Translations under genes and position numbers: made by a program
In this document: positions 33,928 to 45,100 of the stretch, one piece after another
How the letters are laid out: each line of letters opens with the position of its first letter
Numbering within the stretch: the first letter of the stretch is position 1
Assembly: GCF_028736215.1 (NCBI RefSeq)
Contig: NZ_CP117883.1
Location: 2,418,001 to 2,482,000 of the forward strand
Direction: 5' to 3'
Origin: Mucilaginibacter sp. KACC 22773
GTDB lineage: Bacteria > Bacteroidota > Bacteroidia > Sphingobacteriales > Sphingobacteriaceae
Length of the DNA stretch: 64,000 nucleotides
Notes under the pieces: generated by a model
Databases searched by the model: none
What the model saw: only the letters and a program-made list of their open reading frames with translations
Told to the model about the DNA's origin: nothing

Positions 33928-36389
33928 TGAGGAAGGTTACGCTGTTTCTTGCGCTTGTTTTAATGTTTACTGTAAATACATTTGCGCAAACGGGTATTGG
34001 CAGCAATAAGTCGGGATATAAAAAGCAAGGCAATACGCTGTATTTTAAAAATGTTAATGGCGATGTCCAAATTGAGTTTTGTTCACCGTCCATGTTTAGG
34101 GTAAGGGCAAGCTGGAGCCGTAATTTTGGGGCTGATGAGCATTTAATGCAGGAAAACTATAACTGGCCCGCAGTAAGTTATAAGGTAACCGATGCAAAAT
34201 CGGCTTACGTTATTCAAACATCTGCGTTAATTATTACAGTTATTAAATCGCCTTTTATCATCAATGTATCCGATACTAAAGGCGTAATGTTATCATCTGA
34301 ATACGTACCAAAAAGTGGTGGCCTGCATCATATGGGCGATACGGTGATGTGTACCAAGCAGTTGATGCCAAATGAACATTTTTTTGGTTTTGGTGAGCGT
34401 ATGGATTTTACAGATCAGCGTAACAAACTGGTAAAATTAAATGTGGGCAGGGGCAAAAACAAAGATAATTTGCTGGGCGCTTATAACGTCAACGAAGCAA
34501 ACTATTGCCCGGTACCGTTTTTTATGAGCACCCGCGGCTATGGTATTTATCTGCATAATTCATCGGCCACAGCCTGGGACATGGGCAGCAAAAGCGATGA
34601 TGAATACAGCTTTAAAGCCAATGATGGTGAGCTGGATTATTACTTTATTTATGGCCCGGCTTTCCCGGTCATATTAAACAGCTACCTGTCAATAACCGGC
34701 AAATCACCTTTATTGCCGCGCTTTGCCTTTGGATTGCATATGGGCACTTATAGCGGCGGCACCTGGGGGCATGAGGAACTTACATCTGATAAATATGTGA
34801 TTGAGCTTGCACGTAAGATGCGCGAAATGGGGATCCCGGTTGATATTTTGTTCCTGGATTCTACCTGGCGGTTGTTTGGTAAAAACGGGGGCAAGGGTGC
34901 TACAACCTTTGAATGGCGCGAAACATTTAAAAACCCCAAAGCCATGTTCGATAGCCTGTACGCCATGAACTTTAAAATGGTAGGCTTGCACATTCGCCCA
35001 CGGTTTGATAATGCCAAAAACCTCAATCTGCTCGACCAGGCGCAGGCCAAAGGTTTTACCTATCCCGAAAACGGCAAACCGGGTGAATTTGTGAACTTTT
35101 TTGATCAGCAGGCTACCAACTGGTGGTGGGATAACGGGGTAATGAAAGTAGCGTCTATAGGGGCCAAATTCCTGAAAACCGATGAAGGCAGTGCCTTTGG
35201 TTCATTGGCAAATGAAAGTGAAAAGGTGGGGCCTACCGGTAAAGAGGTTGCGCAATTGCATAATGTTTTCCCTATAGCTTATGCCCAAGCCCCATATTTA
35301 AAGTTCCAGGAATATAATGGTATTCGCGGTTTGAACCAGACCCGCGAGGGATACTCGGGCATACAGCGTTATCCATACATTTTTGCTGGCGACTGGCCGA
35401 GCGAATGGCAGTATTTTGCACCGGTTATTAAAGCCGGGTTAAATATTGGCTTGTCGGGCGTAGGGTACTGGGCGCATTGTATGGGCGGTTTTGAGCATGC
35501 TGCCGATCCGGAGTTATATATGCGTTGGGTGCAGTTTGGTATGTTTAGCCCGGTTGCTATGGTATTCGGCATGGATCACCCGGGTTATAAAGAGCCATGG
35601 AATTATGGGGCAGAAGCTTTGGCCAACTTTAAAAAATATGATGATTTGCGATACCGGCTGATCCCTTATATCTATAGCAATGCCTATAAACAATACCAAA
35701 CAGGTATGCCGCTGATGCGTGCCCTTGTACTGGAGTACCAGGATGATCCGAATACGTATAATATAGCCGATCAATACTTATTTGGTGATAACATGATGGT
35801 TTGCCCGGTAACGGTAAAGGGAGCTCAAACCCGTACGGTGTATTTACCAGCCGGTGTTTGGTTTAACTATTGGGCGGGTAAAAAATATGACGGAAAGCAA
35901 TATATCCATATATTAACACCCGCCGACCAGTTGCCGCTATTTGTAAAAGCAGGCAGTATTATCCCTATGCAACCGGCTATGAAATATATGGGTGAAAAAC
36001 CCGTGGATGTGATTACTCTGGATATTTTTCCGGACCAGGCATCCGAATTTAAACTGTATGAAGATGATGGTATCAACCTGAAATATCAGCAAGGCGAAAA
36101 AGCGATCACTCAAATTACGGTAGCAAATGTTACCGGGGGCTGGGAGTTGAATATTAAAAAACCTGTGGGCAGTTACACCCCCGCGCCACATGGTTACCTG
36201 GCTAAAATACATTGGAGTAGCGATAAGGAGCCATCCATGGTAATTGAAAATAAGGAGATTTTAAAAGCAGTGAGCCGTCCCGATGAATTAAATAGTATCG
36301 CTGGCTGGTATTACGATAAAACGGACCATTTATTATGGATTAAGGCAGCTCATAGCAATAGAGGGGATGTTATGCTTAGCTTTAAATAA
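33927..36389 (+). CDS. Glycoside hydrolase family 31
   Basis: An 820-residue secreted retaining glycosidase; a signal peptide covers residues 1-20. The N-terminal beta-sandwich (about 25-270) precedes the TIM barrel. The nucleophile is D419 in FLKTDEGSAFG and the acid/base D489 in FAGDWPSEW, both in expected GH31 positions. C-terminal beta domains follow (LPLFVKAGSIIPMQP, FKLYEDDG). GH31 includes alpha-glucosidases, alpha-xylosidases and alpha-galactosidases; the sequence alone does not decide. In a pectin locus an alpha-galactosidase or alpha-xylosidase acting on side chains is plausible. It is the last gene of the plus-strand run, 63 bases from the convergent FAD oxidoreductase. Confidence 0.9.
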   Translation: MRKVTLFLALVLMFTVNTFAQTGIGSNKSGYKKQGNTLYFKNVNGDVQIEFCSPSMFRVRASWSRNFGADEHLMQENYNWPAVSYKVTDAKSAYVIQTSALIITVIKSPFIINVSDTKGVMLSSEYVPKSGGLHHMGDTVMCTKQLMPNEHFFGFGERMDFTDQRNKLVKLNVGRGKNKDNLLGAYNVNEANYCPVPFFMSTRGYGIYLHNSSATAWDMGSKSDDEYSFKANDGELDYYFIYGPAFPVILNSYLSITGKSPLLPRFAFGLHMGTYSGGTWGHEELTSDKYVIELARKMREMGIPVDILFLDSTWRLFGKNGGKGATTFEWRETFKNPKAMFDSLYAMNFKMVGLHIRPRFDNAKNLNLLDQAQAKGFTYPENGKPGEFVNFFDQQATNWWWDNGVMKVASIGAKFLKTDEGSAFGSLANESEKVGPTGKEVAQLHNVFPIAYAQAPYLKFQEYNGIRGLNQTREGYSGIQRYPYIFAGDWPSEWQYFAPVIKAGLNIGLSGVGYWAHCMGGFEHAADPELYMRWVQFGMFSPVAMVFGMDHPGYKEPWNYGAEALANFKKYDDLRYRLIPYIYSNAYKQYQTGMPLMRALVLEYQDDPNTYNIADQYLFGDNMMVCPVTVKGAQTRTVYLPAGVWFNYWAGKKYDGKQYIHILTPADQLPLFVKAGSIIPMQPAMKYMGEKPVDVITLDIFPDQASEFKLYEDDGINLKYQQGEKAITQITVANVTGGWELNIKKPVGSYTPAPHGYLAKIHWSSDKEPSMVIENKEILKAVSRPDELNSIAGWYYDKTDHLLWIKAAHSNRGDVMLSFK

Positions 36390-36452
36390 AGCTAAGCCTG
36401 TTTCATCATTTCAAGTGGTTTTACTATTGTGAAGCCGGGACCGCCACTTCAA

Positions 36453-38465
36453 TTACCTGGACGGTACAAAAAGCACGGCATCGGCAACGGTTGTCCCGCT
36501 GGCGTTTTCGTTGGAGATTTGTATATAAGCCTGTTTGTTTTTTGATAGGTAGTAAGATCCTAAAGAAACCCACTCTCCCGATGTTTGCCCTTCAACCTGG
36601 ATAGTTGCCTGGTCAATGATCTTTTCGGTTGTGTTTGTCCCGTTAAAAATGGTGATATGGGTTTTAGTTGATGCGTTTTTAGTTTTTGGAAAATAAACGT
36701 ACACGTTATAGTTGCTGCTTTTAACAATCTCCGGCCTGAACTTAACCGAATTGAGTGCGCCGGTTTTAGACGTATCGATAAGATAGCTTGGGCCATAACC
36801 ACCCGATTGTGCAACTTTCCAATCCCCGGTTATTTGAACGTGAGCGGTATCGTCGTTATCTACCAGAACCTCGGGTGTACTGCCATCTGCAAGCGGATTA
36901 TTTTTCAATAGTTTCTGTACTGCTTTAATATCAACCAACTGTACAGGTATTTTTTTATCAATAGCCTGGCAGGCAGCAACCGCGGCCGACTGCCCCAATA
37001 CCATAAATACCGGCTCCATGCGAATGGAACCGTAAGCGATATGCGAAGCCGACAGGCAAACCGGCACTAAAATATTTGCAACCTCCGCAGGTTTTGGAAC
37101 AATGGCCCTGTATGAAACCGGGTAAGGGCCAAAACCGCCAACTTCAACATTGCCTTCATTTTTTACCATACCATTTACCACTTGCCTGTCGCAATTATGC
37201 GAGTCCATGGTATAGGCGGCCATTGCAACACCGTCATTGGCAATCTCTTTACCCTGGCAGTATTGTTGGGTCATTACCAGTTGTCCTATCATTCTGCGGG
37301 CTTCCCTGATATAAAGCTGGGGAGTCCAGTTTCCATTATCCGTATATTCATCTTTTGGGTAGCCCCATTGTTTCATTTCATTACGGATGTTAGCCGGTAT
37401 CCGCGGATCGTTTCCAAGGAAATATAGAAAGCCTTTTGTATAGGTTTCGTGTTCCTCCCGGATTTTTAATCTTGTTTCATAATCAGCTTCGGGGTAATCC
37501 CAGTTCATGCCTATCATATCGGTAGAAAAACCGCCTTTGTTATTAATGTCGGTCTTCCCATTAGGCATTTTGCTTATAATAAGCACATCGTTAATTGATT
37601 TCCAGGGCGCTTTTTCCTTTAGGCGGAGCAGCAATTCATATTTCTGAGGATCGTAGTTTTCCGGCCTTGTAATGGCTATACGATTTTCAGGCACATTGGT
37701 TAAGGTAATACGAAAGTTATAAGCCTGTACTTTTTTATCTCCGGAGCCCATTGCCTGTAAGCTGATGTTAGCTATTCCCCATAATAAACCGCTCTTAGGA
37801 TCACCTGGTACTTTATACGGGTCAACGCCGTCGGGAAACTGGTGGCCATCCATAACTTCAACGCCGTTTATGGTTTCATGATACTGGCCGTTTGCTTCCC
37901 GCCCAACCGTGTACGAAACACCCGAACGGGCCATCAAATCGCCTTCGTAGGTGCAGTCAATAAACTCCTTTGCCTTAATGATAATATTGGTATGGGCGGT
38001 GGGTTTCAAAGAATTTTCAACTACCATTTCGGTCAATAGGTTACCGTTCTTATTTACTTTGATAAGGCGGTTTCCCATCAACACGGTAAAACCTGCTGTT
38101 TTTGCGTATTCGTTAAAAATATCCTCGGCCACCTTTGGCTCAAATATCCATTGCTCAAATTTTCCGTAATGCTGTCCAATTTTCCGGTAAAAATCTCTGG
38201 CCAGGCCGGTAACCACATATTTGTTGCCGATATCCGTATAGCCTAAGCCGCCCGAGGTCATGCCGCCCAAATGATTCCCAGGCTCAACCAATACCACTGT
38301 TTTGCCCATTTTTTTTGCTGTATAAGCCGCAATTACACCGGCACAGGTGCCGCCATATATACAAACATCGGCTTCAAACGCTTTGATGTTTTGTGCATAC
38401 AGGGGCCATGCCATACTAAAATGAGTTACTATGATTAACAGGATGATTACTTTAAAATTTTTCAT
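36453..38465 (-). CDS. Secreted FAD-dependent oxidoreductase with golvesin-like C-terminal domain
   Basis: A 670-residue protein from the ATG at 38465, which gives a good signal peptide (MKNFKVIILLIIVTHFSMAW...YAQ); an upstream ATG at 38504 adds 13 residues. A dinucleotide-binding motif (DVCIYGGTCAGVIAAYTAKKMGKTVVLVEP) starts the mature part, as in the FAD_oxidored family often labelled xanthan lyase-like in Bacteroidota. Residues about 535-670 resemble the golvesin/xanthan-lyase C-terminal beta domain (GDWKVAQSGGYGPSYLID), probably carbohydrate binding. Its place after the GH105 gene suggests oxidation of a sugar in RG-I breakdown; substrate unknown. Confidence 0.85.
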   Translation of the reverse strand: MKNFKVIILLIIVTHFSMAWPLYAQNIKAFEADVCIYGGTCAGVIAAYTAKKMGKTVVLVEPGNHLGGMTSGGLGYTDIGNKYVVTGLARDFYRKIGQHYGKFEQWIFEPKVAEDIFNEYAKTAGFTVLMGNRLIKVNKNGNLLTEMVVENSLKPTAHTNIIIKAKEFIDCTYEGDLMARSGVSYTVGREANGQYHETINGVEVMDGHQFPDGVDPYKVPGDPKSGLLWGIANISLQAMGSGDKKVQAYNFRITLTNVPENRIAITRPENYDPQKYELLLRLKEKAPWKSINDVLIISKMPNGKTDINNKGGFSTDMIGMNWDYPEADYETRLKIREEHETYTKGFLYFLGNDPRIPANIRNEMKQWGYPKDEYTDNGNWTPQLYIREARRMIGQLVMTQQYCQGKEIANDGVAMAAYTMDSHNCDRQVVNGMVKNEGNVEVGGFGPYPVSYRAIVPKPAEVANILVPVCLSASHIAYGSIRMEPVFMVLGQSAAVAACQAIDKKIPVQLVDIKAVQKLLKNNPLADGSTPEVLVDNDDTAHVQITGDWKVAQSGGYGPSYLIDTSKTGALNSVKFRPEIVKSSNYNVYVYFPKTKNASTKTHITIFNGTNTTEKIIDQATIQVEGQTSGEWVSLGSYYLSKNKQAYIQISNENASGTTVADAVLFVPSR

Positions 38466-38488
38466 AGTTGTTTTTTTAAAACGTTCAA

Positions 38489-38498
38489 TAACCAGGTA
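38489..38498 (-). promoter_or_regulatory. Candidate operator of the TAACCWGGTA type before the FAD oxidoreductase gene
   Basis: TAACCAGGTA on the plus strand, 24 bases upstream of the minus-strand start at 38465, within the 51-base gap after the GH105 gene. Confidence 0.35.
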
Positions 38499-38516
38499 CG
38501 GCAAGGCCGGCTACGC

Positions 38517-39917
38517 TTATTTGGGTACCTGTACCGCACTGTCGTTAATTACAAACGGGTGGTTTTGCAGCATGCGGTAAATTTCGGCCCCTGCCAGCAA
38601 AACCGGGCCGTAACCATGTGCTGCGTAGTTATTTATCGGCCGGTAGTAATAAAAAGCAGGATCGAACCCCATGCCTGTACCCACGCAGGTACCTTCTACC
38701 TGGCCTTTGTCATTTACTTTTGTACCCACGGCGTTCCAGGCAAGTAATGCCGCTGGTCCGTAAGCTTTGGCATCCAGCCATCCCTTATTGATAGCTCTTG
38801 CAAAGCAATAGGCATAAATTGCCGTTGCCGAAGTTTCGAGGTACGAATCGTTCCGGTCAAGCAGCTGGTGCCAGAAACCCGTTGCATCCTGGCGCTGTGC
38901 AAGGCCGGCCGCATGTTTTTTTAGCATCTCTGTTAAAAACATTCGTCCCGGATGATCCTGCGGCAGGGCATCAAGTAATTCAATAGTTGTTAAAATAGCC
39001 CAGCCATTTGCCCTGGCCCAATGAAACTGTGGGTGCGGATCCATATCCTGAACCCAGCCATGCATAAATAATCCGCGTTCGGTGTTAAACATTCGTTTGC
39101 TGAATAATTGGTATTGCTTCACCGCCTCATCAAAATACTTTCTGTCGCCGGTAAGTGCGCCCATTTGTACCAGGGCCGGAAGGCTCATATACAGATCATC
39201 AAGCCATAATGTATTTGGGTGAGGGCGGTTACGTGCCAGTGTACCATCGGCCAGGCGAAATTGTTTTGTTAGGATATAGCCGATATAGTTATCAATTATT
39301 GGCCGCAGATCCGGCTTTACGGCCCCTGTTTTTACGGCTTTGATCATGGCTGCGGCCATTGACCCGGCATCGTCAAGCGCCTCGGGGGCGATTACCGACT
39401 TTACGGGTGTTACTGCCAGTGGCGAGGTTTTTAGGTAGGTTTTAAAGGCAGCAAAAGCGTTACCAATATAACTCAACCGGTTTACGGTGTAGTCTGTAAA
39501 TTTATTATCCCCGGTTGCTGCGCCTGCCTCCAGCATCCCGGTGTAAGTTACGCCCCATTCATAGCTTATCAGCCTGAAATCGGCGGCTGCAAAAACACTG
39601 TTGGAGTTTACCTTGTCGAAATTGTTGATTGCCTGCCCGCTCGGCTTATCAATGAGCTGGTAGGGGGTAACACCATCCAGGTAATGATATACCCTGTCCA
39701 GAACAGCTTTAACATCAGCTTGTTTTGTTTCTCCGTATGGGGTTATATAAGCTGGTTTAAGCAAATGTAATGGGGTGGTTGCATCATTGTTTTTTGAAAC
39801 GGTATTTTGACTAAATGATGCAAACGACATTGTTTGTAATAAAAGCGTGATAACAACGCAATTTAAAATACGCCGCAAATGTTGGTTGCTGCCTAATATA
39901 TTATCAGATTGATTCAT
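38517..39917 (-). CDS. Unsaturated rhamnogalacturonyl hydrolase (GH105/GH88-like)
   Basis: A 466-residue secreted enzyme from the ATG at 39917 (a longer frame to 39956 is possible). A hydrophobic export signal lies near mature residues 18-36. The barrel carries the GH105 blocks LWLDDLYMSLPALVQMG, with the catalytic Asp pair, and FHWARANGWAILTTIELLDALP. Like the enzyme at 32782 it should remove unsaturated uronate from lyase products, but it is about 85 residues longer and quite divergent, so it may prefer different oligomers. It is the first gene after SusD in the minus-strand operon. Confidence 0.9.
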   Translation of the reverse strand: MNQSDNILGSNQHLRRILNCVVITLLLQTMSFASFSQNTVSKNNDATTPLHLLKPAYITPYGETKQADVKAVLDRVYHYLDGVTPYQLIDKPSGQAINNFDKVNSNSVFAAADFRLISYEWGVTYTGMLEAGAATGDNKFTDYTVNRLSYIGNAFAAFKTYLKTSPLAVTPVKSVIAPEALDDAGSMAAAMIKAVKTGAVKPDLRPIIDNYIGYILTKQFRLADGTLARNRPHPNTLWLDDLYMSLPALVQMGALTGDRKYFDEAVKQYQLFSKRMFNTERGLFMHGWVQDMDPHPQFHWARANGWAILTTIELLDALPQDHPGRMFLTEMLKKHAAGLAQRQDATGFWHQLLDRNDSYLETSATAIYAYCFARAINKGWLDAKAYGPAALLAWNAVGTKVNDKGQVEGTCVGTGMGFDPAFYYYRPINNYAAHGYGPVLLAGAEIYRMLQNHPFVINDSAVQVPK

Positions 39918-40061
39918 TAAATAATGCAGTTGATGTAATAATAAGTTAAAAATCAAAATTCAAAAAGGCATTTGTATAATGGCTTTTTGAACATGTTACG
40001 TGTAAAGCTATAGTTTAATAATGATTCAAAAAGGCTTTTTGGGTGTAATAGTAAGAAAACC

Positions 40062-40100
40062 ACAACACCTCAAACGGGAACATACTGTTTGAGGTGTTGT
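40062..40100. terminator. Perfect 14-bp hairpin after susD
   Basis: ACAACACCTCAAAC at 40062-40075 pairs with 40087-40100 around an 11-base loop. On the minus strand it starts 14 bases after the SusD stop and is followed by GTTTTC. It may partly end transcription so that SusCD is made in excess of the downstream enzymes. Confidence 0.7.
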
Positions 40101-40114
40101 CAGCCGGTTATTGT

Positions 40115-42088
40115 TTACCAACCCGGATTTTGGTAGGCGCTTTTTTGGCTGGGCGACATGGGCTGACCATTTATAGTAGTAGCGTCAATCTGTATCTGAG
40201 GAATTGGCCTTAACTTATCCCTGGCTATAATGCTTGTGGCATCCTTGTTAAACAGTTTCGTTCTGTCGTACAAGGTTTCTGTACGTACAAGGTCTTCCCA
40301 TCGGTAAAACTCGCCGCATAGTTCACGGGTGCGCTCATTTAGCATAAAATGAATAAATCGGTCAGCCGTACCTACTACCGTAGGCGGATAATTTTCACTT
40401 GCCGCATTGGTCATAAATAAATCGGTGGTGGCCATTAATTGCGGGTACGTGTCAGATACATCGCCGGGTGTACCGCCATCAAACATGTAAGTTTGTGGGT
40501 TTCTGAATTCGCCGGCATGATATGCGGCCCTTTGCCGCAGTTTGTTAACGTAGTTCAGCGCGGTTATATAGTCGCCTTTGCGCCCGTACGCTTCGGCGGC
40601 AATCAGGTAAGTTTCGGCCAGCCGGGCAACTATACCGTTACGTATCCCGCGTTCTTCATTATAATCGTTCGTTACACGTACCGGATCAAGCATTTTTACC
40701 AGGGTGAGATACTTGTTGTTGTTAAAGCCTTGCTGTATGGGCCCCCCGGGTGTATTAGTATAATATCGGGCATAAACGGTATACCTGTATTTAGCTAATT
40801 GTTCTTTGGTTAACGGCGTGCTTTTGGTATTTACTATAAATAATGCGGCGGTGTCGCCGATACCAAACTTGTACGAGCCCACCAATGATGGATTAGGAGC
40901 GTCGGCCGAGGTAAATTTAGGTGTACCGGTGTTGGTGTTAGAGTAAAATACCGTACGGAAGCTTTTATAAAAGCGCGAGTCGTTTTTTCGGTCGAACAAA
41001 TCTATGGTGTAATCAGAAGGTCCTAAGCGGCGAAAGGGCCTGCCGTTAAAGTTATCGGCATTTCGCGCCATTCCGGGTATGCCCACATCATACTGACAAA
41101 TGTAGTATTCATGTGTACGGTTACCGGTGTTGCCATCCAATGTAAGATCTTTGATGAACTGGGCTGCAAAAATGATCTCTTTGCTGGCCTGTGCTGTTTG
41201 AAACCTGCTGATATCGCCGGAAGGGGCCGAGCCGTTTTGCCCTATAGCCGGGGTGGTCACCTTTGGGTAACCAGCAGGATAAACACCATTCCAGATATTC
41301 ATATAATCGCTCTCAAGCATGTAGTACGGACTGTTAATTACCTGCGTAGCATAATAAGCCGCGCTATCAATATCTGTTGGCTTTTGACCTCTGGCATCGG
41401 TAACCGCGCTGCCGCGGGTTAAATATACCTTGGCCAAAAAATGCTGTGCTGCACCCTGGGTAGCCCTGCCCTGGTCTGTTATAGTTGGTGTAAGATTAGC
41501 CGCAGCGAAACGAAGATCATTAATAATTTGTTTATATACATCGGCAGCAGATGCACGCGCGAAATCAGTTTGCTTGCCGGTAATTGGCTGCAATACCAGT
41601 GGCACACCTGCAAACTGCTGTACCAGCTGAAAATAATAATACCCCCTCAGAAACCTCAGCTCGGCTATGCGCTGGGTAACCTGCGCCGGCGTGCCCAGAC
41701 TTTTTGATGTTGTACTTTTAAAAAGCGGCAGCTGCTGTATACCCAGATTACAACGGCCAATACCCTGGTAGTTATTTACCCATAAGCCATTTAATAAACC
41801 TTCGGCAGGGTTAAGGCTTGCTGCATAACTGTTATAGTATTCATAGTTAAACTGATCGCCCTCAATAAATTCATCGGTACCAAAATTGTATAAGGCATAT
41901 GCCTGCTCACCTTCAAATTTGTTGCGGAGCGGGGTATAGGCAGATCGTACTAAATCCTCTAAACCCTGGTCGGTGTTATAATACTCCTGCGTAAGGGTGC
42001 TTACCAGGTCTTCTTTAAGGTATTTTTTGCATGATGCGATATCTAAACCTATCATGAGTAAAATAACCGGAATGATATATTTTTTCAT
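40115..42088 (-). CDS. SusD/RagB-family glycan-binding lipoprotein
   Basis: A 657-residue outer-membrane lipoprotein that captures glycans for the SusC channel. The lipobox is IASC with the lipidated Cys at residue 20, followed by KKYLKEDL, common in the family. Tetratricopeptide-like helices (AAEAYGRKGDYITALNYVNKLRQRA) and the conserved C-terminal FYRWEDLVRT and LRPIPQIQID stretches are present. It follows SusC by 30 bases. The glycan is inferred from neighbours to be an RG-I-derived oligomer. Confidence 0.95.
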   Translation of the reverse strand: MKKYIIPVILLMIGLDIASCKKYLKEDLVSTLTQEYYNTDQGLEDLVRSAYTPLRNKFEGEQAYALYNFGTDEFIEGDQFNYEYYNSYAASLNPAEGLLNGLWVNNYQGIGRCNLGIQQLPLFKSTTSKSLGTPAQVTQRIAELRFLRGYYYFQLVQQFAGVPLVLQPITGKQTDFARASAADVYKQIINDLRFAAANLTPTITDQGRATQGAAQHFLAKVYLTRGSAVTDARGQKPTDIDSAAYYATQVINSPYYMLESDYMNIWNGVYPAGYPKVTTPAIGQNGSAPSGDISRFQTAQASKEIIFAAQFIKDLTLDGNTGNRTHEYYICQYDVGIPGMARNADNFNGRPFRRLGPSDYTIDLFDRKNDSRFYKSFRTVFYSNTNTGTPKFTSADAPNPSLVGSYKFGIGDTAALFIVNTKSTPLTKEQLAKYRYTVYARYYTNTPGGPIQQGFNNNKYLTLVKMLDPVRVTNDYNEERGIRNGIVARLAETYLIAAEAYGRKGDYITALNYVNKLRQRAAYHAGEFRNPQTYMFDGGTPGDVSDTYPQLMATTDLFMTNAASENYPPTVVGTADRFIHFMLNERTRELCGEFYRWEDLVRTETLYDRTKLFNKDATSIIARDKLRPIPQIQIDATTINGQPMSPSQKSAYQNPGW

Positions 42089-42118
42089 TTTATTATCTTA
42101 TTAATTATAACCAATTGT

Positions 42119-45100
42119 TTACAAGCCCGCTTTTATCCCGAATACCAAACTTCTGTAGCTGTATGATGTAGGGCCAGGGTTATTGGTGCTGCTTGACGGA
42201 TAGGAGCTTGAATAAGGCATTGTTTCAGGATCGTAGGTTTTGTATTTGCTAAACAAGAAGGGGTTAACCGCGTTAACAGAAAATGATAAGCTACGCATCT
42301 TTATTTTATTAAGTAACGAGGCCGGTAGCTGGTATGAAAGCAAAATACTCCGCACCCGTACAAATGATCCGTCCCTGAAACCGTTGGCCTGCCAGTAAAG
42401 CGGTATGTCGCTGGTAAGGTTGGGCTGCGGATAATCATTGGAAGGGTTGGTTGGTGTCCAATAGTTTAATTTTATCGACTGATAACGGCCAACAAGCGAA
42501 GGGCGTGGGTCGCGCACCAATCCGCCATGACTGATATACACAAAGGCCGACAATTCAAAACCTTTATAGCTAAGGGTACTATTGATGCTGCCGGTCCACT
42601 GTGGATTTGGCGAACCCAACAGTGTTTTATCAGCTTCGGTAATTGTAGTATCACCATTCAAATCCTGTACGCGGATGCGGCCCGGCTGTAAGGCGGTATT
42701 GGCCTTGTTACCGGCTTTTTTCCAGAAATAGTCATACAAAATTCCGCCAGGCAATGCATCGCTGTTCTGGAATATGCCTTGTCTTTTATAATCATAATAT
42801 GACCTGATAGGTGCACCTATGAACCATTGGCTCGAAACATTGTTATTACCCGAGCCATCCAGCGATGTGATAGCCTCTTTATTTTTGGAGAATACAAAAT
42901 CGGTTGTCCATTTAAACCCGCCCTGGTTAATATTGACAGTTGATAATGCCACTTCAATACCACGGTTCCGTACTTTGCCCAGGTTAACCGTAATATTACT
43001 ATAACCGGATGCATCAGGTAATTTCTGAGGCTGAATTTCATTTGAGTTAGATTCATAAACGTCAATGGAGCCCGATATTCTGCCCTTAAATAAACCATAA
43101 TCCAGGCCTATATTTTTGGTTACCGTTTTTTCCCAGGTTAAGTCAGGGAGTGGTAAACCATTAGGTGCATAACCCTGCGCCGGGCTTACACCAAAATTAT
43201 AGTAGGATAGGTTTAAAGTACCGTTGGTTAAATATGGCCTGATACCTGAGTTACCCACAGAACCTATACCACCGCGTAACTTTAGCTGATCAACAAAGTT
43301 TACTGCTCTCATGAAGTTTTCCTGGTCAATACGCCATGCCACGGATCCTGACGGAAAGGCTTTACCCTTATGTTGTTCGGATAACACAGAAGAGCCGTCA
43401 TATCTTTCTGCCAGGGTTAAAATGTACTTGCTGTTGTATGCGTAAATTACCCTCCCCAAAAATGATGCTAACTGATATTGTGAATAGCCTCCTTTATAGG
43501 TTACCACCCCTGTGGCATTATTTTGTAAGGAGTACCACCTTTGCGATTCATAATTAAGGCCGGCCGCCGAAGCGTTGGTGGAGTCTCTCCGGTCTTTCAA
43601 CAACTCCTGTACTGCGGTTACACTGATGTCATGCTTTTTGGCAATGGTGGTACTGTATGACAATTGGTTTTGCAGTGTCCAGGTCAGGTTTGAACTTGTG
43701 TTGAATGAGGCGTTTGCCGCGCCGCCTGCCCGCGACGATGAAATTGAACCATTAAATGTGCCATTCCTGGCGCTGGATACGTCGGCGCCAAAAGTGCTTT
43801 TTAGTGTCAATCCCTTATAAATATTAGCTTGTACATACACGTTGGCCAGCAAATGGCTTACGCGGTTTTCATTAATGATATTGGTAACATCATTAAGTGG
43901 ATTAATAATATTACTGTCGTTGCCCGGGAACAGTACAAAATTGCCGCTACTGTCATAGGGCTCGGCCAAAGGTAGTTGCCCCGATGCTGCGCTGTAGATA
44001 TCAGACCCGGTGTTTTGTATGGCATTGGCGTAAGTGATATTACTACCTGCCGAAAAGTAGCTTACCGGCCTGAAAGTGGCGCTGTTTGATATGCTGTACC
44101 GCCTGTAGTCCTGCCCCGGTATTATGCCATTTTGTTTTAGATAACCTAAGGAAAAAGCATTGCTGAATTTTTCGGAGCCACCTGCTATAGAAAAATTGTG
44201 GTTTTGCGTTGATCCTGTTCTTAACGCCTTGCTTTGCCAGTCAAAAGTAGGAACTTTGGAGGCATCGTAAATAGCTACATTATCAAGTACCGGGTATCCC
44301 AGGCTTGAAAGTAAAGCTTTTTCGGCATCTGTAGTAGGCCGTGTGGCTACATCAAAAATTCCATTTGTGGGGTCGTATTTGGTAAAGGAGTATCCGGCCA
44401 TAACTTTATTTAACACATTAGGGTCTGCACCAAAAAGTTTATAGTCTGATGCCGGATCGGGGAAATAGCGCTGGCTGCTGCTTGTGGTGCTTAATCCGGA
44501 ATTGTATGATTTGCCCCCTACATAAGCATCCCTTTTAAACTGTGCATAATCAGGTCCGTCAAATACGTTTAATTTTCTCAATATATTATCAAACGATGTG
44601 CTGCCACTGTAATTAACGGTTACCTTACCCGCTTTCCCTTTTTTTGTGGTAATTTGTATAACCCCGTTAGCACCTCTTGAACCATAAATGGCTGTAGCCG
44701 AAGCATCCTTCAATATATCCACCGATTCGATGTCCAGGGGATTAATGTCATCAATACTATATGATACCGGAACACCATCAACAACAAACAAAGGGTCGTT
44801 GGTGGCATTTAATGAACGGTTGCCCCTGATACGTATAGCGGAGCCCGCTCCCGGGCGATAAGAGCTTGGCCGTACAACCAGGCCAGGTGCCTGTCCCTGT
44901 AAAGCGGTGCTCAGGTTAGCCGCGGGTACCTTGTCCATTTTCTCTACGTTAACCGATGCTATAGCGCTTGATACATCGCCCCGTTTTTGCGTACCGTAGC
45001 CAATTACCACAACTTCGCTTAATGACCGTGATTCGGGTATTAATTTAACATCTACCACAAGGCTGGTACCTAAGGTAACCTCCTGTGTTCTAAAACCAAT

